A stretch of DNA of 64,000 nucleotides from an uncultured Eubacteriales bacterium. Its GTDB lineage: Bacteria; Bacillota; Clostridia; Oscillospirales; Acutalibacteraceae. Made by a program: the position numbers and the translations under genes. The stretch lies in NCBI GenBank assembly GCA_934488615.1, contig CAKSSJ010000003.1, forward strand, positions 1-64,000, given 5' to 3'. Numbering within the stretch: position 1 is the first letter of the stretch; each line of letters opens with the position of its first letter. Positions 36,749-47,200 of this stretch are shown piece after piece. The notes under the pieces are model-generated. The model was not told the DNA's origin. It did no database searches and saw only the letters and a list, made by a program, of their open reading frames with translations.

Positions 36749-36880
36749 TTAAAAATCTCCTTGCATTAAAAGGTTATTGAAATATTTTAACACAATTTGA
36801 GCTGAAAATCTATAATTTAGATTTAAAATACAGCCGTAAAACGGTAAAAAAATAAGCGCATTTTATGTTAAAAATTATAC

Positions 36881-36912
36881 TTGACAAGCGGCGGTACATA
36901 TGATAATATAAT
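36881..36912 (+). promoter_or_regulatory. Promoter of tRNA-Thr
   Basis: A consensus TTGACA (36881-36886) is followed by an A/T-rich -10 region (TAATAT with 17-base spacing, TATAAT three bases further), 15-20 bases before the tRNA. Confidence 0.7.
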
Positions 36913-36926
36913 ATGCGTTGTGACGT

Positions 36927-37002
36927 GCTGCTATGGCTCAGGTGGTAGAGCACATCCTTGGTAAGGATGAGGTCACCGGTTCGAGTCCGGTTAGCAGCTC
37001 CA
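36927..37002 (+). tRNA. tRNA-Thr (anticodon GGT)
   Basis: A complete cloverleaf: acceptor GCTGCTA / TAGCAGC, anticodon stem CATCC / GGATG with loop TTGGTAA (anticodon GGT), T-arm CCGGTTCGAGTCCGG, and encoded CCA end. Confidence 0.96.
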
Positions 37003-37028
37003 AAAGGCAGGTTTTTACCTGCCTTTTT
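37003..37028 (+). terminator. Terminator of tRNA-Thr
   Basis: Stem AAAGGCAGG / CCTGCCTTT with a T-rich loop and T tract begins directly after the CCA end. Confidence 0.9.
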
Positions 37029-37133
37029 GTTTTGTCATTTTTCGTTTATTGTAATTATGTAAATAATTCTCTTGAAAACGGTGGGAATATCGTGTATAAT
37101 ATGTTCGAAAAACAAATTAAGGAGTGACGCTTC

Positions 37134-38237
37134 TTGAAAAGATTTATTGCTCTTCTGCTTGCGGCATTGATGGTTCTGTTCCTCGGTGCGTGCGGCAAGA
37201 AAGGTTCCGACGATAATGCCTCGCCGTCCGACGTGACAACCACACAAAAGAAAGCGGACGATGTTAAAATCACGCCGTCCGAGGCTAAGCAAGCAAAGCT
37301 TGTTGACTATAAATGCAATGATTTTTCAATGAAAATCCCCGACGGCTGGACAGTTACTACAGGCGGCAGCGGAATGTTCCATGCGATTCGTGTGACCGAC
37401 CCCAAAAATCCAATAAATCAGGTATTCTTCCTGCTTAAGGCTCAGCCCGTTCTCCACAGCGAAACAGGCAGAGACTACTATAATCAGTCATATCAAATGT
37501 ACGGCGGAAATTACAACATGATGGCGGCAGCGCCCGTGCTTTCCTCCCCGTCCACCGAGAATTTCTTCGGCATTTTCAATTCCTACGCTTCGTTCGCAAA
37601 GACATATGAGCCGAGCTATTCGAGCTTCACCTTCCCGAGCTTCGGTTCGTTCAAAACAGTGGAAAGCTTTGCGAGCACAAGCTCTATGAAATCCCATGCC
37701 ATAAGCCCCGCACTGCTCCGCGCGACCTTTACCGACGATCAGGGAACCAAGGGCGAGGGCATGTTCACCGCCGATGTAATTGATTTTACAGGCAACACGG
37801 TCAGCGGCTTCGGCATTGACGCGGGATTTTATATGGTTTACAACATTGCCGCGATCACCTGTGCTCAGAACTCGTTTATTGACTGGAAGGATATTCTCTG
37901 TCAATCGTTAAGCTCGATCGACTATTCGCAGAGCTATGTCAGCAGCGCTATTCAGCAGAGCAACGAAAGCACCGCGAACGCTATGCAAATAAGAAGCGAG
38001 CTGAGCACCATTTCCGACGGAATCATGGATTCATGGGAGAAGAGAAACACCTCTCAGGACATTATCAGTCAGAAGCAAAGCGACGCAACGCTCGGACTTG
38101 AAAGAGTTTACGACGTTGAGACAAACGAGGTTTACCAGGCGGATAACGGCTGGAGCGATAAATACGACGGCGAGCGCTATAAACCCGTCACGGACGACAA
38201 AATGTACCTCGACCCCATCGCCGGCAGAATTAAATAA
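37134..38237 (+). CDS. Uncharacterised lipoprotein
   Basis: This is a 367-residue protein with a lipoprotein signal peptide (MKRFIALLLAALMVLFLGAC, lipobox LGAC) followed by an Asp/Ser/Thr-rich linker. The mature part includes DYKCNDFSMKIPDGWTV, a segment often found at the start of domains in surface lipoproteins, and two further cysteines. The start codon is TTG, with AAGGAG nine to ten bases upstream. I do not recognise a specific family. It is followed by a terminator shared with the convergent histidine kinase gene. Confidence 0.75.
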   Translation: MKRFIALLLAALMVLFLGACGKKGSDDNASPSDVTTTQKKADDVKITPSEAKQAKLVDYKCNDFSMKIPDGWTVTTGGSGMFHAIRVTDPKNPINQVFFLLKAQPVLHSETGRDYYNQSYQMYGGNYNMMAAAPVLSSPSTENFFGIFNSYASFAKTYEPSYSSFTFPSFGSFKTVESFASTSSMKSHAISPALLRATFTDDQGTKGEGMFTADVIDFTGNTVSGFGIDAGFYMVYNIAAITCAQNSFIDWKDILCQSLSSIDYSQSYVSSAIQQSNESTANAMQIRSELSTISDGIMDSWEKRNTSQDIISQKQSDATLGLERVYDVETNEVYQADNGWSDKYDGERYKPVTDDKMYLDPIAGRIK

Positions 38238-38248
38238 GGCAAAAATAC

Positions 38249-38289
38249 GGACTGTCATAACCGATTTTCGGCTGTGACAGTCCTTTTTT
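38249..38289. terminator. Bidirectional terminator between lipoprotein and histidine kinase genes
   Basis: Stem GGACTGTCA / TGACAGTCC with inner CCGA / TCGG pairs is followed by TTTTTT on the plus strand and by GTATTTTT on the minus strand. Confidence 0.88.
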
Positions 38290-39700
38290 ATTCTGCTTTC
38301 GGGATGCGGACAAGGAACTCGCTGCCCTGCCCCGTTTCGCTCTTGACGCATACCGAGCCGCCGTGGAAGTACGCAATTTCCTTTACCATTGACAGCCCGA
38401 GCCCCGTTCCGCCGCCGCTGTGCGACGGGTCGGACTGATAAAATCTGTGAAATATTTTTTCCTGCTCGTCCTTTGCTATGCCGATTCCGTTATCCTTAAC
38501 GCTCAGCATTGCGTTCCTGCTGTTCGAGAGAAGCGTAACCTTTATTTTGCCGTTCTCAATGCCGTATCTGTACGCGTTGGAAACAAGATTGTTGACAAGC
38601 CTTGTCAAAAGCATGTGGTTGCCGTTTACTCTTATCCCTGGCTCGACCTCACATTCAAGAGTTATATTTTTTGTCTTGAGCAGTGCGAGGTCATCGCAAA
38701 GATTTTCAACAAGCTCGGAAAAATCGAGTTCCTCAACGGGATATTTTTCGCTTCGTCTTTCAATTCGGGAAAATTCCAGCATCTCCGTTATCATTTTCGA
38801 CATTTTACTGCCCTGCCGTTTAATCAGCTCGAGTGATTCTTTGTATTCGTCAAGGGTCATATCCTCGCCGAGAGCATAGTCGCACTGAGCCATAATCACA
38901 GCCATCGGCGTTCTTAATTCATGCGAGACATCGTTTGTGAACTGCTTCTCGCTTTCAAACGAATCCTCCAGCCTGTCAAACATGGTGTCAAAGGTGTTTG
39001 CGAGACTGTGAAGCTCGTCGTTGCCCTTGCCGAGCTTTATCCTCTTTTTTAAATCACCGCTTTGCGAAATGTCGCGGGCGACCTCCTCGATATCCTTTAT
39101 CGGCTTGAGCGATTTCATAGCGATAATATAACCGCCGCCGATTCCGAGGATAACGAGCACTGCAAGCGCGATCATTGAACGTCTTGCAACGTCTGAGATT
39201 GGCGCGTCGGCTTTCTCATGGCTGACGATTCCTCTTATCCACATGTTTTCGACGCCCTTGTTGGTAAGCCGTCGGTCGTAAATATAATAACGCTTTCCGT
39301 CGGCACGGACGGTTCTCAGGCTCTTGTCCGAAAAGGCTTCGCCGTCGGTTTTTCCGCCTGTCGGATCAGTACCGTAAATCTGTTTCCCGTTTTCATCGTA
39401 TATAACCGTGCAAATGCCGTTCATCACGGCGATAAAATCGTCGTCAATTTCAACATAGCCGTCTCCGTATGCAAAATAGTGGTCATTGTCGTTATCGTCA
39501 ATAACTCCTTTAAGGCTGTCGTAATACTCTATCTCGTCAAAGTTATCCTCAACGGTCATGATGAGGTCACTGCGCAGGTTCTTCAGGAGCACGGAATTGC
39601 TGACCGATATCACAAGAACATAGGAAAGCGTTACAAGGAATACCAGTATTATTGAAAACCAAAGCGTTATTTTTAATTTTAAAGGAAGCTTTTTCATCAT
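38288..39700 (-). CDS. Sensor histidine kinase
   Basis: This is a 470-residue membrane kinase. There are two transmembrane helices (about 11-33 and 174-195) around a roughly 140-residue extracellular sensor. After a HAMP linker comes the HisKA box NDVSHELRTP with phospho-accepting His260, and an HATPase domain with N-box NNLVSNAYRYG, VKDNGIGIA and GGTGLGLSMV. The ATG overlaps the stop of the upstream response regulator. The signal is unknown, but the pair sits next to a PepSY protein gene. Confidence 0.95.
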   Translation of the reverse strand: MMKKLPLKLKITLWFSIILVFLVTLSYVLVISVSNSVLLKNLRSDLIMTVEDNFDEIEYYDSLKGVIDDNDNDHYFAYGDGYVEIDDDFIAVMNGICTVIYDENGKQIYGTDPTGGKTDGEAFSDKSLRTVRADGKRYYIYDRRLTNKGVENMWIRGIVSHEKADAPISDVARRSMIALAVLVILGIGGGYIIAMKSLKPIKDIEEVARDISQSGDLKKRIKLGKGNDELHSLANTFDTMFDRLEDSFESEKQFTNDVSHELRTPMAVIMAQCDYALGEDMTLDEYKESLELIKRQGSKMSKMITEMLEFSRIERRSEKYPVEELDFSELVENLCDDLALLKTKNITLECEVEPGIRVNGNHMLLTRLVNNLVSNAYRYGIENGKIKVTLLSNSRNAMLSVKDNGIGIAKDEQEKIFHRFYQSDPSHSGGGTGLGLSMVKEIAYFHGGSVCVKSETGQGSEFLVRIPKAE

Positions 39701-40368
39701 TCGTCACTTATCACATATCCGAATCCACGGACGGTTTTAATCAATTTTTTATCGAATCCTCCGTCAACCTTCTTGCGAAGATAGCTGACGTAAACATCAA
39801 CGAGGTTTGTTCCGCCCTCATAGTCGTAATTCCAAACGTGGTTTTCGAGCTTCTCCCTCGAAAGAACAATGCCGACATTTCTCATCATGAATTCAAGCAT
39901 TGAATACTCCTTTGCCGAGAGCGCTATCGCCTTGCCGTCACGGGTCACCTCATGGGTCGAACAGTTAAGGCTCAGCCCGTCAACAGAAAGAATATTCTCG
40001 GAAATACCGTATTTTATTCTCGTCATTGCTCTGACCCTCGCCATCAGCTCGTCAAAGGAAAATGGCTTCACGAGATAATCGTTTGCGCCAAGGTCAAGCC
40101 CCGTCACCCTGTCCTCTATCGAGTCACGGGCAGTCAGGAATATAACAGGAGTGCTAATCCCCTTGCTTCTCATTTCTTTAATGACGGCAAACCCGTCCTT
40201 TTTCGGCATCATGACATCAAGGATCACCGCGTCATATTCCGCAAACTCGATAAAATCCAGCGCTTCCCCGCCGTCAAAGGCGGTGTCAACGCTGTAGCCA
40301 GATTTTGTCAGCTTCTTTTCAATCAGCCTGTTAAGATCCTTTTCGTCCTCGGCAACAAGAATTCTCAT
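39697..40368 (-). CDS. OmpR-family response regulator
   Basis: This is a 223-residue protein. The receiver domain has the acidic pocket AEDE and the phospho-acceptor Asp51 in VILDVMMPKKDG, plus the conserved Lys in YLVKPF. The C-terminal winged helix-turn-helix (LSAKEYSMLEFMM ... NLVDVYVSYLRKKVD) is of the OmpR/PhoB type. It is paired with the downstream histidine kinase by a four-base overlap. It has its own strong promoter. Confidence 0.96.
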   Translation of the reverse strand: MRILVAEDEKDLNRLIEKKLTKSGYSVDTAFDGGEALDFIEFAEYDAVILDVMMPKKDGFAVIKEMRSKGISTPVIFLTARDSIEDRVTGLDLGANDYLVKPFSFDELMARVRAMTRIKYGISENILSVDGLSLNCSTHEVTRDGKAIALSAKEYSMLEFMMRNVGIVLSREKLENHVWNYDYEGGTNLVDVYVSYLRKKVDGGFDKKLIKTVRGFGYVISDE

Positions 40369-40399
40369 ACCAAACCTCTTCTCTGTAAAGGTATAACTT

Positions 40400-40427
40400 A
40401 TTATAACATATCATTTTTCTTTGTCAA
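40400..40427 (-). promoter_or_regulatory. Promoter of the response regulator/histidine kinase operon
   Basis: On the minus strand TTGACA, a 16-base spacer and TATAAT with an extended TGT just before it, about 32 bases before the ATG at 40368. The -35 overlaps the T tract of the PepSY gene terminator. Confidence 0.85.
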
Positions 40428-40450
40428 AACAAAACCCTGCCGAAGCAGGG
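40422..40450 (-). terminator. Terminator of the PepSY protein gene
   Basis: On the minus strand CCCTGC-TTCG-GCAGGG is followed by TTTTGTTTTG, 17 bases after the PepSY stop. Confidence 0.82.
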
Positions 40451-40466
40451 CTTGTTGAAAAATATC

Positions 40467-41066
40467 TTATTTGAAAAGATTTCTAATGAATGATGCGATA
40501 GCGTCAAACCAGTGAACAAAGAAGATGTCGCTAAAATCGAAGTCTCTGTCCTTCTCGACCTTGAGAATCTTGCCCGAAACTGCGTCGATCTCATAATCGT
40601 AATCGAACTTATCGGCATGGAACTCAACCTCATACTCTGCAACGCCGTCGTCAAAGTCGAATGTTACCTTAACTCTCTTTGCGTCCGCTTCCTTTATGCC
40701 TGCATGCTCAAAAGCGATTGCTTTAGCCTCTGCCTTTGTGATGTACTCCCGGTCGGGAGACGGAACATTTATGCCGAAGGTGTCCTTCTCAACCTTGAGG
40801 ATCTTGCCGTTTTTTGCGTTGATCTCGTAATTGTACTCGCATCTGTCATAATAGAACTCAACGTCATAAACTGCGATTCCGTCATCGTAATCGAATTCAC
40901 ACTTCGTGAACGATGCCTTGTCTGCCGTAATGCCTGCGTGGTTAAGTGCGATCTCCGTTGCCTTGTCCTTGCCGATATAGCCTGCGGCGAAGGAGCCCGT
41001 TGCGAACACACCTGCAAGAATCAGGCAAGCCATAACTACCGAGATGATTTTTTTGATGTTTTTCAT
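40467..41066 (-). CDS. Secreted protein with two PepSY domains
   Basis: This is a 199-residue exported protein: signal peptide (MKNIKKIISVVMACLILAGV) and two PepSY repeats (about residues 31-100 and 108-176), each ending YEI(N/D)A-x-(N/S)GKILKVEKD. A short amphipathic tail (HWFDAIASFIRNLFK) follows. PepSY domains are found in protease propeptides and in surface regulators and are thought to act as inhibitors or sensors. Located upstream of a two-component system but separated by a terminator, so it may be a target or modulator of that system. ACGGAGG precedes the ATG. Confidence 0.87.
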   Translation of the reverse strand: MKNIKKIISVVMACLILAGVFATGSFAAGYIGKDKATEIALNHAGITADKASFTKCEFDYDDGIAVYDVEFYYDRCEYNYEINAKNGKILKVEKDTFGINVPSPDREYITKAEAKAIAFEHAGIKEADAKRVKVTFDFDDGVAEYEVEFHADKFDYDYEIDAVSGKILKVEKDRDFDFSDIFFVHWFDAIASFIRNLFK

Positions 41067-41217
41067 GTTCGTTACCTCCGTAAATTTGTTTCTGATTTGC
41101 TTCAGTGACTAAAGTATAATTCGCAAATATTAAAACAACATTAGAAAAATAAAATTTTAAAAATTTTTATTATGAACATAAATATAAAATAAAGTTTATT
41201 TTCTGTATAGGAAAATA

Positions 41218-41246
41218 TTTACATATACGCTGTGATACAATAAAAT
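41218..41246 (+). promoter_or_regulatory. Promoter of the giant dockerin protein gene
   Basis: TTTACA and TAAAAT are separated by 17 bases, 34 bases before the ATG at 41280; GGAGG lies seven bases before the ATG. Confidence 0.65.
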
Positions 41247-41279
41247 GTAAAATTATAAATCCCGATTGGAGGTATTTAT

Positions 41280-44200
41280 ATGAAAAAGAAAATCATCAAA
41301 TGGCAAAGTCTGATTCTCGTGATGGCAATGCTCATCACGGTCATGATCCCCGCTTTCGGAACAACGGCTTCCGCGGCGGCTACTCATGCGATCGACATTT
41401 GCCAGGAGGACGGCACCTCCGTCACGGAGCAGATCTCCCTGATGGAAAGCGAACAGCTCCAGCTGACGTATCAGCTGCTTGACTGTTCGATGCCGGACGG
41501 CGGTTACATAAAGTGGACAAGTGAGGCTCCGCTCATTGTTTCCGTTGACTCAACAGGTAAAATATACGCTCACGACAGCTCCAAGGGCGCGGCTGTCAGA
41601 CTGTGGATCGACAACGACGTAAGAACCGTTGCAATCATCGGTCCCGCACTGGCAAAGACCATGGAAAAGCTTCTGTTCAATGACAAAATCGACATTGACA
41701 CAATGGACACGGAAGCCATTGTCGAAACGGTTCGCGCAGCTATGAAGGGCATACCGAGCAACATCTCCGATTACCTTATAAAGCAGCTTGAGGACAAGCT
41801 CAATTCGCTTGATACAGGTATAACCGTCACCCTTTATTCCGCAGACGGCGAGGTTCTTGCCTCGGATCAGGTAAGAGTGCTCGTTACCAATTCGGACAAA
41901 TGGTACTCCAAGGTTATCCCTAACGGAGCATTCATCACAAATAAAGAATCTGTTCCCACCACGGTTGCGGTCGGCGGACAGGTCAAGCTTGAGGGCGGCG
42001 TCACTCCCCTGCGTCTCGGCTACGGCGTTACATGGAGCATTGACACAGACAGCATCTGGACATCGGGCAAGGATTATGCAACGATAGACGATCAGGGCAA
42101 CGTCACCTTTCTCAAAGAAGGCAAGGTCACTGTAAAGGTTTCGCCGAATGCCGATGACCTCGTCGACGGATTGATGAGCTACATAAACTCGGCAATTGCC
42201 GCAGGTGAAAAGGTTGACACCGCTCAGCTTGCAAGAATTATGATCAAGCTTCTCGGACTTAACGTCAGCGAATCGGCACTTAAGGCTGTTCTTGATGTTC
42301 TTGTAACGGTCGCAGGCGCAACAGGCAATACGTCAGACCTTATCGCAACAGCGGTCAAGACTCTTTCAAACTATCTTTTGAAAGCATCTATAAACGATTC
42401 GATTACTTTTACAATAGTTCAGAGCCTTGAAATTGAAAAATTCAGCCTTTCGGCGGACAAAACCGAGCTGACCGAGGGCGACAGCACAATGGTAAGGCTG
42501 ACGGACATTGTTCCCGCAGGCTCAAACTCGCAGAATGTTCTCTGGAACTCCTCCGACGAGAGCGTTCTCACCGTTGACAACAACGGCATTGTCAAGGCAA
42601 GAGACGCAGGCGGAATTTCCTCGGCAAACAAGAGAACCGCTACCGTTACGGCTACGGTTGACGGCGTTTCCGAGAGCCTTGAATTCACCGTCAAGGGCAA
42701 GCTCATCACAACTCCCGTTGACATTGCAATCGCGGGTCCGCAGGAGCTTGAGCTTAACGCCCCTCAGCAGTACACGGCTACCCTCTATCCGACAAGGTCA
42801 AAGGCGGATATCACATGGGGTCTCCTCGGCGATGACGGCGAAACGGTTAGCTATGCCACCAACGGAAGTGTTTCCAACGGCATGGCTACCCTTACAAAGG
42901 ACGGCGTGCTGACAGGCACAAACGGCGGCACGGTTACTCTCTACGCCAAGGCAGGACTTATAACTCACGTTATAACCACATATCAGGTCTATATCGGCAG
43001 ACTGGCAAAGGGCGTTACGATTGACCAAGGCAAATTTGTCAGCGTTCATGTACCGCTCTACAGCACATATAAGAACGCAAAAACAACTCTCACCGCTTCG
43101 ATCCTCCCCTACGACGTAACAAATAAGAACGTTGCATGGTCGGTTCTTTCGGGCAATATCGAGGTCAATGCAGAGGGTGTTGTAAGCCCCAAGGGCTATT
43201 CGGCGGCATACGGTGTTGTTCAGGTCAAGACCTATGACGGCGGTTACACAGACACATGTACCGTTTCCTTTGCAAACTATCCCGTAACCGGAATTACGCT
43301 TGACAAGGACAAGCTCGACCTCATCGTGGGTACAGGCGATACTATCAAGGCTACGATTGCCCCGACGGGTACGGCAGGAGTCGGCGACGCTTCGATCAAG
43401 GACGTTATCTGGACATCCTCAAATCCGACAGTTGCTACGGTTGACGGCGGCGTTGTAACTCCCGTTGACTTCGGTACAACTATCATCAAGGCAACGACGG
43501 TTGACGGCGGATATGCCGCAAGCTGTACGGTCAACGTCAAGGCTGACAAAACCGCGCTTAACTATGCGATCAACCTCGTTGAAACGGGCAACGTTAAGGA
43601 AGAAAACTGCTCGGCAGAGGATTGGGCAGCCTTGCAGGACGCATATAAAACCGCGCTTGAGGTCAAGAACACCGAGCTGGTTTCTCAGGACACCTGCAAC
43701 AAGGCGGCACAGAATATTATCGACATCTATTCGCGTATCGGCGCTTATGTTCAGGTTTACGGCATCACGATAACCCGTGACGGCGAGCCTGCGCCGAAGC
43801 ACATCACAACAAAGGTTGAATTCTACCAGTCATATAAGAACAAGACGGTTCAGCTCGGCGCGGCTCTCAACCCGAGCAACGCGATGTATTCTTCAATCGT
43901 TTGGTCGTCGGATAACGACAAGGTAACGGTCGATCAGACGGGTCTTGTAACCAACACCCACAACTCCGCAGACAGCGCAAAAATCACCGTCAAGGCAACA
44001 GACTACACAGGCTGTTCGGTTTCCGACAGCGTTTATGTAAGCTTTGCGAACGTTCCCGCAACCGGAGTAACCCTCAGCGAGAGCGAGGTTACGGGCAAGA
44101 TTTACACCGCGGCATCGCTCAAAGCAACGGTTAAGCCGACAGGCACTCCGATGATCGGCGCAAGCATTGATTCGGTTATCTGGTCGTCAAGCAATCCCAA

Positions 44201-47200
44201 CGTTGTTTCGGTCAATAACGGCGAGCTTACGTTTAAGTCGGTCGGAACTGCAGTAATCACGGTAACGACGGTTGACGGCGGCCACACGGCTGAATGTACG
44301 GTAACTGTAACAACGAACAAGGACGCTCTTGCCGAGGAAATCAGCAAGGTAACAAATGCCGCCCTTGTTGAAGGGGATTACACGGTCGCTTCCTATGACG
44401 CACTCAAGGAAGCCTATGCAAGAGCTAACGAGATATATAATGATAAGAACGCCGAGCAGTCGGATATCGACGCAATAACCGCTTCACTCGACGCAGCGTT
44501 CAATTCGCTCAAGAAGCTTATCAAGCCGCAGGCGGTGTATATTCAGTATAACGGCGAGGATGCAGGTGAATATATCTCGAAGGAAGTAAATCTTTCAACA
44601 TCGTTCACATATCAGAACAATTCAATCAAGCTTGATACAAGAATCAGTCCGCTTGATTCAATGTACAAAACTGTTGAATGGACATCAAGCACAGCGGATA
44701 TCGCGGTTGACGAGAGCGGAACAGTCTCCCCGACCGTCAACAAGGCTTGCTACGGCGTTATCACGATAAAGGTCACAGATGAGCGAGGCAACAGCGTTAC
44801 CGACAAGGTCAACGTTTCGTTCGCGAGATATCCCGTTACAAAGATCGAAATAACCCCGTCCGAGGTCAACGCACCATTTGATTCCGAGCCTGTAAAGCTC
44901 AGCGCAAAATGTAAGGACGTCGGCTCGATAATCACCTACGACGCAACGATTCAGGACGTTATCTGGACCTCCGACAACACGGACGTTGTAACGGTTGACG
45001 AGAACGGTCAGCTGACCTACGTTGACGCAGGCCAGGCAACCATCACCGCCACCTCATGCGACGGCGGTATTCAGGCAACCTGCCCCGTAACTATCGGCGG
45101 TGACAAAACGGCGCTCCGTGCCGCAATCGCAAGAGCCGATGAAGCTCAGGTTGACATTCAGGAGCACACCTACGAAACAAGCACGGAATATACGGCGGCT
45201 TACGAGCACGCAAAGAAGGTTGAAGCAGGCGCACAGTTCTCTCAGGAGGAGATCGACGCCGCAACGCTCAGGCTCAACAATGCGCTCGACAATCTCAAGC
45301 CGTATATCCACATGGAAAAGCTCAATATTTACTACAACGGCGAGACAGCTCCGGCGTTCATTGCGATAAAGGTTCCTATCTATAAGACCTACACCTCGCA
45401 GAGCGTTCAGCTCACCTACGATTTTGCCCCGGCGGATGCGATGTATTCAAGCATCGTTTGGTCGTCGGACAACGACGGACTCAAGGTCGGCGAGGACGGT
45501 AAGGTCTCCCCTGCCTCCAACAAGGCTTGCGGCGGAAAAATTACCCTGACAGCAACCGATCATTACGGCAACACGGTAACAAACAGCGTTTACGTTTCGT
45601 TCGCAAACGACCCCGTATCAAAGGTAACTCTTGACAAGACGGAAATCGAGGTAGGCTACGGCTCGGAGCCGCAGACGATCACCGCAACGGTAACGGCGGA
45701 CAAGACTATCGGCGACAAACCAAGCGTCAGCGACATTATCTGGTCAACCTCCGACCCCGACGTTGCAACGGTCGAGAACGGCACGGTTACTTTCGTCGAA
45801 GCAGGCACATGTACAATTACCGCAACCTCCGTTGACGGCGGCGTTTCGGCAACGTGTACGGTAACCGTAAGATCCGATAAAACAGCTCTTATAAGAACAA
45901 GGGCAATGATAGTCGGTCTTAACCTCATTTCAGAGGACTACACAGAGGACAGTTGGGCGGTTCTTGAGGCCGCTATGGCAAAGGCTGAGGAAATCATCGC
46001 GCAGGATAACCCCAAGCAGAGAGTTATCAATGCGGCAGACGAGGAGCTTAACAACGCTTATAATTCGCTTGTAAGATTTATTAAGCTTGAAAATATCACA
46101 ATCACCAAGGACGGAGAGGAAACAACAGGCTATGTTTCCGTCAGCGTTCCCATCACTTCAAAATATTCCGAACAGTCCGTGACCCTCGGCTACAAGCTCA
46201 CCCCTGAGGATGCAACGATTGATTCGATTGCATGGGAGTCAAGCGACAGCTCCATAAAAGTCGAGGACGGCGTAGTTACACCGACGGCAAACAAGGCTTG
46301 CCTTGCAAAAATAACCGTCACGGCAACGGACTACAAGGGCAGAACATATTCCGACAGCGTTTATGTTTCCTTCGCAAACACACCCGTTACGGGAGTAAGC
46401 GTTGACAAGACGGAGATCACAGACGCTATCGTCGGCGGAACCGATAAGATAACAGCAACTGTTCTGCCGAAGAAAACGCTCGGCATGGGCGGCGCAAACA
46501 TCACCGACGTTATCTGGACATCGAGCAATGAAAGTGTCGCAACAGTAGACGGCGACGGCAATCTTAGCTTCAAGGATACAGGCACATGCACTATCACCGT
46601 AACGACACTCGACGGCGGCTTTACCGCTCAGACAAGCGTTAAGGTTTATGCCGACAAATCGGCTCTGAGTGCGGCGGTTGAAAGCGCAAACGCACTCGTT
46701 GAAACAGCCTACACCCCTGCTACATGGGCAGAGTTCAAAAAGGCTCTCACCTCGGCAACCGAAACTCTCAACGCTGAGGATCCGACACAGGCGGAGGTAA
46801 ACGAGGCTCTCGCACTTCTCACGGAAAAGAGAAACGCACTTGAAGATTACATCTACGTTTCGGGCGTAAACATTTCCTATAACGGCGACAGCTCCGACGT
46901 TATAACCGTAAAGGTTCCCGCGGATCAGAGCTACATCATGGCAACGGCACAGCTCGAATTCTCGACCGATCCCGCCAACGCGATGTATGTTTCGGCTGAG
47001 TGGTCATATGAGGGCGATGTATTCGTCAACATGAACGGTATCGCCGCTCCGAGCGTAAACGGCGCATGCTACGGCAAGGCGACAGTCAAGCTCACCGACG
47101 ATTTCGGCAATGTTTACACCAAGACAGTTACAATCATATTCACAAAGAATCCTGCAACGGCGATAACCGTTACCCCGTCCGAGTACACAACCCATACACT

